Part shown: piece after piece, positions 1 through 4,663 of the stretch | How the letters are laid out: every line of letters starts with the position of its first letter | How positions within the stretch are numbered: the stretch's first letter is position 1 | Assembly (NCBI GenBank): GCA_003857395.1 | Contig: RPRC01000302.1 | Coordinates: 1 to 5,723 of the forward strand | Source of the DNA: Geobacter sp. | GTDB taxonomy: Bacteria > Desulfobacterota > Desulfuromonadia > Geobacterales > Geobacteraceae | Length of the DNA stretch: 5,723 bases | Direction: 5' to 3' | The notes under the pieces: generated by a model | Told to the model about the DNA's origin: nothing | Database searches by the model: none | What the model saw: the letters and a program-made list of their open reading frames with translations, nothing else | Made by a program: the position numbers and the translations under genes

Positions 1-156
1 ACTGTCGATCCCCAGACATCCGGCGGCATCCTCATGTGCGCACCTGCGGACCAGGCAGAGGCTATTCTTGCGGAACTTTGTGTTCGGTGTTGTGCCACTT
101 CGGCAATCATCGGGAAAACAACCGCTCTTGTTCGAAAGCACCTGGTTGTGCTGTGA
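1..156 (+). CDS. selD: Selenide, water dikinase (selenophosphate synthase), C-terminal fragment
   Basis: This is the end of a gene that begins upstream of the window: 51 codons in frame 1, closed by TGA at 154-156. SelD makes selenophosphate from selenide and ATP in the cytoplasm; selenophosphate is the selenium donor for selenocysteine tRNA and for 2-selenouridine in tRNA. The fragment opens with TVDPQTSGGILM, which matches the conserved DPQTSGGLL motif near the SelD C-terminus, and ends with the usual helix plus an AIIG-type strand (here SAIIGK). The catalytic N-terminal Cys/Sec region is outside the window, so it cannot be said whether this SelD is itself a selenoprotein. The tail after AIIG is short and basic, as is common in the family. 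The identification rests on one strong motif in a short fragment. There is a 75-bp gap to queH, and a stem-loop in that gap could end this transcript. Confidence 0.88.
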   Translation, partial: TVDPQTSGGILMCAPADQAEAILAELCVRCCATSAIIGKTTALVRKHLVVL

Positions 157-187
157 CAGTGATGTGATTCTCCCCGGTCAGCTGAAT

Positions 188-214
188 TTCCACCATTGCC
201 ATGCCGTGGTGGAA
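188..214 (+). repeat. Perfect 8-bp inverted repeat between selD and queH (operator or terminator)
   Basis: TTCCACCA at 188-195 is the exact reverse complement of TGGTGGAA at 207-214, with 11 bases between. As RNA it would form an 8-bp hairpin followed by TGTTTTA (215-221), a weak U-tract, so it could be a modest selD terminator. As DNA, the left arm abuts and the right arm follows the predicted -35 box of the queH promoter (196-201). That is where a dimeric repressor would bind, with half-sites 19 bp centre to centre. The sequence does not decide between these roles. Confidence 0.5.
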
Positions 215-225
215 TGTTTTACAAT
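196..225 (+). promoter_or_regulatory. Candidate sigma-70 promoter of queH, predicted to give a leaderless mRNA
   Basis: TTGCCA (196-201, five of six bases of TTGACA) and TACAAT (220-225, five of six of TATAAT) are separated by 18 bases. Six bases downstream of the -10 box the next base is A232, the first base of the queH ATG. The transcript would therefore begin at, or within a base or two of, the start codon. The absence of any purine-rich Shine-Dalgarno sequence just upstream of 232 agrees with this. The call is from consensus matching only. Confidence 0.55.
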
Positions 226-231
226 GCTCCT

Positions 232-789
232 ATGAAGGTACTTCTCCACATCTGCTGCGCCCCTTGCGCCATTTATCCCCTGGAAACCCTCCGCTCCTCC
301 GGAGTCGCGGTTGACGGCTATTTTTTTAACCACAATATCCATCCCTATCAGGAGTACCGGCGCCGCCTGGATACAGTGCGGGAGTACGCTTCCCGCGTGC
401 AGCTGCACCTGATCTGTCATGATGAATACCGTCTCGAGGAGTTCCTGGCTGCGACCGCGGCCCTGCCGGAAGAGCGCTGCCGCTACTGCTATGTCTCGCG
501 CCTTGACCGGTCCGCCCGGACCGCGGCCGAACTGGGCTACGAGGCCTTTACCAGTTCGCTGCTCTACAGCCGTTACCAGCAGCACGAAGTGATCCGCCAA
601 GAAGGAGAGCAAGCCGGTGAGCGGTATGGCGTGCGGTTTCTCTACGACGATTACCGGGTCGGCTGGCAGCAGGGGATTGCGCGGTCAAAGGAGCTGGGGC
701 TCTACCGGCAGCAATACTGCGGCTGTATCTACAGTGAAAAGGATCGCTATCTGCCTAAACCTCCCCGGTCCGGCAAGGGGGCACCGTGA
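232..789 (+). CDS. queH: Epoxyqueuosine reductase QueH (DUF208 family)
   Basis: QueH reduces epoxyqueuosine to queuosine at the wobble base (position 34) of tRNAs with GUN anticodons. It is the cobalamin-independent alternative to QueG and uses an iron-sulfur cluster in the cytoplasm. The 185-aa product has the family's cysteine layout: HICCAPC at residues 6-12 (C8, C9, C12), ERCRYCY (C83, C86) and QYCGC (C163, C165). It also has the conserved R-L-D after the middle pair and a TSSLLYSRYQ stretch near residues 107-116. Length is normal for the family. The ATG at 232 is chosen because MKVLLHICC is the usual N-terminus. A TTG at 196 and an ATG at 214 are in frame, but they would add a 12- or 6-residue extension with no motif, and the TTG lies in the predicted -35 box. 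No Shine-Dalgarno sequence precedes 232; see the leaderless promoter. The stop codon overlaps the next gene, so the two are probably cotranscribed. Confidence 0.92.
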   Translation: MKVLLHICCAPCAIYPLETLRSSGVAVDGYFFNHNIHPYQEYRRRLDTVREYASRVQLHLICHDEYRLEEFLAATAALPEERCRYCYVSRLDRSARTAAELGYEAFTSSLLYSRYQQHEVIRQEGEQAGERYGVRFLYDDYRVGWQQGIARSKELGLYRQQYCGCIYSEKDRYLPKPPRSGKGAP

Positions 790-998
790 GCGGAATCGGT
801 AAAATATTGATCGTTTCCGGCTGCCTGATGGTCGCCTTGGGCGTAGTCCTGGTTTTCTCCGATAAAATCCCCTGGCTTGGGAGACTTCCGGGTGATATTT
901 CCATAAAGCGCGAGAACTTCTCCTTCTATTTCCCCCTTACCACCTGCATCCTGATCTCGCTTCTCCTCTCTCTGCTTTTTGCCTTGTTCCGAAAGTAG
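786..998 (+). CDS. DUF2905 family small membrane protein
   Basis: A 70-aa protein with two hydrophobic segments: residues about 7-25, and about 48-67 ending in a basic FRK tail. Between them is the family-typical segment WLGRLPGDISIKRENFSFYFP, a polar loop with the conserved LPGDI and an N-F-x-F-Y-F-P motif. Together these mark the DUF2905 family, whose function is unknown; the protein should sit in the inner membrane as a hairpin. The start is GTG at 786, sharing bases with the queH TGA (787-789) in a GTGA overlap. AAGGGGG at 775-781 is a ribosome-binding site inside the end of queH. The overlap implies translational coupling to queH. No clear terminator follows the gene: the palindromes at 1041-1082 lack a T-run. 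Confidence 0.87.
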   Translation: MSGIGKILIVSGCLMVALGVVLVFSDKIPWLGRLPGDISIKRENFSFYFPLTTCILISLLLSLLFALFRK

Positions 999-1040
999 TC
1001 TGCCGGATGTGAAGACGCATTTCGGGCGGGAATCGCCTGC

Positions 1041-1082
1041 TGTTGCAATAACGCAACGTCAGCTGTGGCTTTTACGCCACAG
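1041..1082 (+). promoter_or_regulatory. Two tandem 18-bp palindromes, probable enhancer sites (UAS) for a sigma-54 activator
   Basis: Site 1 is TGTTGC-AATAAC-GCAACG (1041-1058) and site 2 is TGTGGC-TTTTAC-GCCACA (1064-1081). Site 2 extends to a perfect 7-bp arm pair at 1063-1069 and 1076-1082. Both have the form TGTkGC-N6-GCmACR, the same spacer length and a shared -AC spacer end. They repeat every 23 bp, about two helical turns. Relative to the predicted lpxC start at 1202 their centres lie near -152 and -129, the usual enhancer distance for NtrC-type regulators. No T-run follows either arm pair, which argues against terminators. That they bind a regulator, and which one, is inference. Confidence 0.5.
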
Positions 1083-1174
1083 TGGCGTGTTTGTGCACTG
1101 CCTGTTTTGCTCGCCGTGCTTGCGTAACGTGCTGTATTTCAAGGAGCTTGATCTGAGTGCACCTGTCTGTAAGA

Positions 1175-1191
1175 TTGGCCCGGTTGTTGCT
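1175..1191 (+). promoter_or_regulatory. Sigma-54 (RpoN) -24/-12 promoter of lpxC
   Basis: The sequence TTGGCCCG-GTTG-TTGCT fits the sigma-54 consensus yTGGCACG-N4-TTGCw with one mismatch (C for A at 1180). The invariant GG (1177-1178) and GC (1189-1190) are exactly ten bases apart. Transcription would begin near 1202, giving a 35-base leader that contains the lpxC ribosome-binding site. No good sigma-70 promoter competes here: TATACA at 1191-1196 has only a poor -35 (CTGTAA at 1167-1172). Confidence 0.68.
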
Positions 1192-1223
1192 ATACATTGA
1201 GAAGAATACTGATTGAAACCTCA

Positions 1224-1229
1224 AAGGAG
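1224..1229 (+). promoter_or_regulatory. Ribosome-binding site fixing the lpxC start
   Basis: AAGGAG lies seven bases upstream of the ATG at 1237. It supports this start over the in-frame TTG at 1213, which would place the Shine-Dalgarno sequence inside the coding region. Confidence 0.85.
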
Positions 1230-1236
1230 CCTTTTC

Positions 1237-2157
1237 ATGGCCTTACAGCAAACGGTAAAAGACAAGATAGTTTTCTCGGGCATCGGCCTTCATTCCGGAA
1301 AAGAAGTAACCATGACGGTTCGTCCCGCGGACGCCGGAACCGGCGTGATCTTTCACCGGATCGACCTTGATCCTTCGGTTTCCATCGAAGCAGTGGCGCA
1401 GAATGTGGTGAATACCCGTCTTTCCACGACCATCGGCAAGAGTGGGGCGGTGGTTTCCACCATCGAGCACCTGATGGCGGCTTTGACCGGTTGCGGTATC
1501 GATAATGTCCACGTGGACATCGACGGTCCCGAAGTTCCGATCATGGACGGAAGTGCGGCTCCATTCGTGGAGGGACTCCGGAAGGTCGGCACCAGCAGTC
1601 TTTCCCGCCCGAAAAAATATCTTGTTGTGAAAAAACCGATAACTGTCGTTGACGGCGATAAGAAAATATCCATCATCCCCTCCCGCTACTACCGCGTTTC
1701 CTTTGATATGCGTTTCAATCATCCGGTGGTTAACAACCAGTTCCGGAGCATGAAATTCAGCGAAGAAGTGTTCAGCAGCGACTATGCCGCTGCCAGGACG
1801 TTCGGTTTCCTTATCGAAGTGGAGACCCTCAAGGCAAACGGGCTGGCGCGTGGCGGATCCCTCGACAATGCCGTGGTCATCGGTGATGACGGCATTCTCA
1901 ACGAAGGTGGTCTGCGGTACGAGGACGAATTCGTGCGACACAAGATCATGGACTCGGTCGGCGATCTTTCCCTGGCCGGCTACCCCTTGATCGGCCACGT
2001 CAAGGCCTACAAATCGGGTCATGATCTGAACCATAAGCTGGTTACGGAAATTCTTGCCAGAACCGACTGCTGGAAGCTGGTCGAAATGAACGAAGTAGCG
2101 GGAACCCGCACCGCCTGTCCTGTTTCCTCACCGGAACTGGCCTGGTCGGAAGCTTAA
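1237..2157 (+). CDS. lpxC: UDP-3-O-acyl-N-acetylglucosamine deacetylase LpxC
   Basis: LpxC is the zinc amidase that removes the acetyl group from UDP-3-O-acyl-GlcNAc, the committed step of lipid A synthesis, acting in the cytoplasm. The 306-aa product has full family length. It opens with the typical QQTVKDKIVFSGIGLHSGK. Zinc ligands are visible: H78 in TIEHLMAAL, and H235 and D239 in HKIMDSVGD. The catalytic pair is E77 and H262 (in SGHDLNH). These correspond to H79, H238, D242, E78 and H265 of the E. coli enzyme. The segment DGPEVPIMDGSA (about residues 93-104) is also characteristic. The start at 1237 is set by the AAGGAG site. The gene appears monocistronic: a sigma-54-type promoter just upstream and a strong terminator just downstream. 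Many bacteria carry lpxC beside ftsZ or other lipid A genes; none is seen here. The probable sigma-54 control would be an unusual entry point for regulating LpxC, which in E. coli is controlled mainly by FtsH proteolysis. Confidence 0.97.
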   Translation: MALQQTVKDKIVFSGIGLHSGKEVTMTVRPADAGTGVIFHRIDLDPSVSIEAVAQNVVNTRLSTTIGKSGAVVSTIEHLMAALTGCGIDNVHVDIDGPEVPIMDGSAAPFVEGLRKVGTSSLSRPKKYLVVKKPITVVDGDKKISIIPSRYYRVSFDMRFNHPVVNNQFRSMKFSEEVFSSDYAAARTFGFLIEVETLKANGLARGGSLDNAVVIGDDGILNEGGLRYEDEFVRHKIMDSVGDLSLAGYPLIGHVKAYKSGHDLNHKLVTEILARTDCWKLVEMNEVAGTRTACPVSSPELAWSEA

Positions 2158-2186
2158 GATACCTGGTTCCAAAGATCCTCCATTGA

Positions 2187-2210
2187 GCAGCCCTTCGGGG
2201 CTGCTTTTTT
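2187..2210 (+). terminator. Intrinsic terminator after lpxC
   Basis: GCAGCCC (2187-2193) and GGGCTGC (2198-2204) form a perfect 7-bp stem, extendable by an A-T pair, closed by the extra-stable TTCG tetraloop. A run of six T follows (2205-2210). It lies 30 bases after the lpxC stop and separates lpxC from the downstream two-component operon. Confidence 0.93.
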
Positions 2211-2270
2211 ATTTGGTGCGCACTTTCGGCGTCCTTTGAGGTGAATAAACCAACGGAGGCATCAGGGTTC

Positions 2271-2313
2271 TTTTTTTTACCTGCTTGAATTGACGGGTTT
2301 CTTCAGCTACAGT
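2271..2313 (+). promoter_or_regulatory. Candidate sigma-70 promoter of the ntrY-ntrX operon
   Basis: TTGAAT (2285-2290) and TACAGT (2308-2313) are 17 bases apart; each matches four of six consensus bases. An eight-T tract (2271-2278) sits just upstream of the -35 box, where an UP element would lie. Transcription would start near 2320, leaving a leader of only 11 bases to the first ATG. No sigma-54 GG-N10-GC match was seen in this gap. The match is moderate. Confidence 0.4.
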
Positions 2314-2330
2314 GGGAAAAAAGCTCCGGT

Positions 2331-4583
2331 ATGGTTCACCCTATGAAACAACCCAGAAAAAACAAGTTCAGTGCGGCAGAGGCAAAGAAAAGCAAGAGAG
2401 AGGCGATAATCATAAGTATCTCTCTCCTGCTGATTGTTCTTCTGACCATGGCTGAACTGCGACTTTCCGATATCAGTTCCGAAGTTCAGACGGTAAATGA
2501 TATCCTGATTTTTGTTCTCATCAATGTCGTCATCCTCCTGATTGTTCTGCTCGTCTATCTCGTCTGCCGCAACATTGCCCGAATCCTGCTGGAACGCAAA
2601 CGCAACCCCTTCGGTTCCAGGCTGCGCGGCAAGCTTGTCGTGGCCTTTGTCGCGCTCTCCCTGATTCCCACGCTGCTGCTGTTCTTTGTTTCCGCCAGTT
2701 TCATCAACATGAGCATCAAAAACTGGCTGCACAAGCAGATAGAATCGTCCCTGGCTGAGTCGCAGGAGATTGCCCGGACCTACTACCGCAACTCCGCTGC
2801 CGACGCCCTTCATTTCGGGCGTCAGATCGGTGCGGCACTGCAGCAGCGAGGGCTGCTCGATGGTCACAACCGGAGTGGGCTCGGAAAGTATGTCGGGCAG
2901 GTGCGGAGCGAATATAATGTCGGGGCCGTCGAGGTCTATTCCACCGGCAGGGAAGGGCTGGCCCGCTCTATCAGCAGCAGTGTACCGGGCAGTGTCTATC
3001 TCTTGCTTCCTCCCGAGGATTTTAACGTGGCCCTGGGAGGCAAGGAGTTCAGCAGTGTTGTCCACGCAGGGACGGCCGATCTGATTCGCGGCGTCGTTCC
3101 GGTATATTCGCCCAATGACAGCGGGAAGGTGCTCGGTGTTGTGGTGGTCAGTTACTATATGCCGGATGCCCTGGTGAGCAAGGTACAGAAGATTACCAAT
3201 GCCTACGAGAAATACTGGCAGCTCAAGATCCGCAAGTCTCCGATCAGGAGCGGCTACATCCTGACCCTTTTTCTGATTACCATGGTCATTATCTTCCTTG
3301 CCATCTGGTTTGGAATTTACCTTGCCAACAGCCTCTCCACTCCGATCCGAGAGCTTGCCGAGGCGACCGGGCAGGTTGCGGCCGGAAATCTCTCGGTGCG
3401 TCTCGAAGGTGAAGGTGAGGATGAGATCGGGATGCTGGTTGCCTCGTTCAACAAGATGACGGAAGACCTCCTGATCAATCAGGGGGCCCTCCGGGAGGCT
3501 AACGAGGGGCTGACGCGCAGCAATCAGGAACTGGAGCAGCGTCGTCGTTACATGGAGATTGTGTTGAGTAACGTGACCGCCGGAGTCATCTCCGTCGACA
3601 AGACCGGAGTCCTCACCACGGTCAACACCTCGGCTGAGAGCTTGCTTAATATTACCCCGGAGAAGGTGACGGGCCGTCACTTCAAGGAAGTCCTGCGTCC
3701 GGAACAGCTGGACATCATCAAAGGACTGCTGCGGGATCTGGTGAATTCCAAGAAGGACTCCATCAGCAAGCAGGTCGATATTCGCCTCAAGGACCGTAAA
3801 CTGACCCTGCTGATCAACCTTTCGATCATGCGCGATGAAAACGGGGAATTCCTTGGCACCGTGGTGGTCTTCGATGATCTTACCCAACTGATGAAGGCGC
3901 AGCGCATGGCGGCCTGGCGGGAAGTGGCCCGGCGTATCGCCCACGAGATCAAGAACCCGCTGACCCCGATCAAGCTTTCCGCCCAGCGGCTCCGCAAGCG
4001 TTATCTGTCCCGTTTTGGCGAGGACGAAAAGGTTTTTGACGAGTGCACCGGGATGATCATCAAGTCGGTTGATGAACTGAAAACCCTGGTGGACGAATTT
4101 TCCAGTTTTGCCCGCATGCCTGCCGCACAGCGCACGCCGAATGATCTCAACGAAATTATCCGGGAAGCGCTGACCCTCTACCAGGAAGCACACCGGGATG
4201 TTGCTTTCGCCTTTTTAGCCGATGAGGAGATTCCCCTGCTCCGGTTAGACAGGGATCAGATCAAGCGGGTGCTGATCAACCTGCTCGACAATGCCATTGC
4301 CGCTCTGGACGGTGAAGGGAACATCCGGATCGAAACCCGTTTTGACCAGGAGTTGCGCATGGCGACCCTGACGGTGGCCGACACCGGCCACGGGATTGCC
4401 CCGGAAGACAAGCCGCGCCTCTTCGAGCCGTATTTCTCGACGAAAAAATCGGGAACCGGGCTGGGTCTGGCGATCGTAACCACGATTGTCTCGGACCACG
4501 GCGGCTTCATCCGGGTGAAGGACAACGAGCCGAAGGGAACGGTTTTTATCATTGAATTTCCGGCAAGCGGGGAGTACGTTTGA
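2331..4583 (+). CDS. ntrY: NtrY-like membrane sensor histidine kinase (HAMP-PAS-HisKA-HATPase)
   Basis: A 750-aa sensor kinase. Membrane segments lie near residues 25-41, 57-78, 101-123 and 310-330. Segments three and four bracket a periplasmic domain of about 185 residues, the layout of the NtrY family. Then come a HAMP domain (about 331-383), a short coiled coil (about 385-407), a PAS domain (about 407-515) and a HisKA domain with H538 in RRIAHEIKNPLTPIK. The ATPase domain has N654 in LLDNAIAAL, the D684-TGHG box, FEPYFSTK and GTGLGLA (708-714). All catalytic boxes are intact, so it should autophosphorylate and pass phosphate to the response regulator 80 bp downstream. The ligand is not evident; the family is linked to nitrogen metabolism, redox and envelope control in alphaproteobacteria. 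The start is uncertain: ATG at 2331 and ATG at 2343 (MKQPRKNK) are both possible and neither has a clear Shine-Dalgarno sequence. The symbol is by family resemblance. Confidence 0.86.
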   Translation: MVHPMKQPRKNKFSAAEAKKSKREAIIISISLLLIVLLTMAELRLSDISSEVQTVNDILIFVLINVVILLIVLLVYLVCRNIARILLERKRNPFGSRLRGKLVVAFVALSLIPTLLLFFVSASFINMSIKNWLHKQIESSLAESQEIARTYYRNSAADALHFGRQIGAALQQRGLLDGHNRSGLGKYVGQVRSEYNVGAVEVYSTGREGLARSISSSVPGSVYLLLPPEDFNVALGGKEFSSVVHAGTADLIRGVVPVYSPNDSGKVLGVVVVSYYMPDALVSKVQKITNAYEKYWQLKIRKSPIRSGYILTLFLITMVIIFLAIWFGIYLANSLSTPIRELAEATGQVAAGNLSVRLEGEGEDEIGMLVASFNKMTEDLLINQGALREANEGLTRSNQELEQRRRYMEIVLSNVTAGVISVDKTGVLTTVNTSAESLLNITPEKVTGRHFKEVLRPEQLDIIKGLLRDLVNSKKDSISKQVDIRLKDRKLTLLINLSIMRDENGEFLGTVVVFDDLTQLMKAQRMAAWREVARRIAHEIKNPLTPIKLSAQRLRKRYLSRFGEDEKVFDECTGMIIKSVDELKTLVDEFSSFARMPAAQRTPNDLNEIIREALTLYQEAHRDVAFAFLADEEIPLLRLDRDQIKRVLINLLDNAIAALDGEGNIRIETRFDQELRMATLTVADTGHGIAPEDKPRLFEPYFSTKKSGTGLGLAIVTTIVSDHGGFIRVKDNEPKGTVFIIEFPASGEYV

Positions 4584-4590
4584 GCGACTC

Positions 4591-4603
4591 GTGAAATTTT
4601 CAC
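4591..4603 (+). repeat. 13-bp perfect palindrome between the kinase and regulator genes
   Basis: GTGAAA (4591-4596), a central T, and TTTCAC (4598-4603) form a perfect odd-centred palindrome eight bases after the kinase stop codon. The one-base centre is too tight for an RNA hairpin with full arms, and no T-run follows, so a DNA-binding site is more likely than a terminator. It may also be chance. Confidence 0.35.
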
Positions 4604-4647
4604 CGGTCCGGAATGACGGGCGGAATAGGTAACGTTGCGGAAAGAGC

Positions 4648-4653
4648 AGGGGA
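4648..4653 (+). promoter_or_regulatory. Ribosome-binding site for the response regulator
   Basis: AGGGGA lies ten bases upstream of the ATG at 4664. It favours this start over an in-frame ATG at 4613, which would add 17 residues before the receiver domain and has no comparable site. Confidence 0.65.
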
Positions 4654-4663
4654 CACCAAGCGT

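Noticed and set aside
1063..1082. CTGTGGC-N6-GCCACAG as an intrinsic terminator of the queH operon
   Set aside because: The stem is good but is followed by TGGCGTG and not by a T-run, and the matching second palindrome 23 bp upstream fits a protein-binding pair better.
1093..1162. Two GTGCAC palindromes (1093-1098 and 1157-1162), the second giving a TGCACC half-site like the NtrC consensus
   Set aside because: Six-base palindromes are frequent by chance and neither is completed by the GGTGCA partner at the NtrC spacing.
979..1200. 73-codon + strand open frame spanning the DUF2905 gene end and the lpxC upstream region
   Set aside because: It starts inside another gene in a different frame, has no ribosome-binding site and no family motif, and covers the palindromes and the sigma-54 promoter.
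1243..2034. 263-codon open frame on the - strand opposite lpxC
   Set aside because: lpxC on the + strand has all catalytic residues and a ribosome-binding site; the antisense frame shows no motif and is a codon-bias shadow.
2248..2278. Second terminator formed by AACC/GGTT before the eight-T tract
   Set aside because: Only a 4-bp stem with a 14-base loop; the T-tract is better explained as an AT-rich element upstream of a promoter.
2295..2307. GG...GC in the gap before the kinase gene as a second sigma-54 promoter
   Set aside because: The spacing is nine or eight bases, not ten, and the flanks do not match TGGCAC or TTGCW.
2307..4193. Long open frame on the - strand (628 codons) opposite the sensor kinase gene
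   Set aside because: The + strand frame gives a complete, motif-rich histidine kinase. The antisense translation is low-complexity, rich in H, D, Q and G, without recognisable domains, as expected of a mirror frame in a GC-rich gene.
4613..4663. Alternative upstream ATG for the response regulator
   Set aside because: It adds 17 residues with no homology expected before a receiver domain that starts directly with MDEKILVVDDE, and it lacks a ribosome-binding site.
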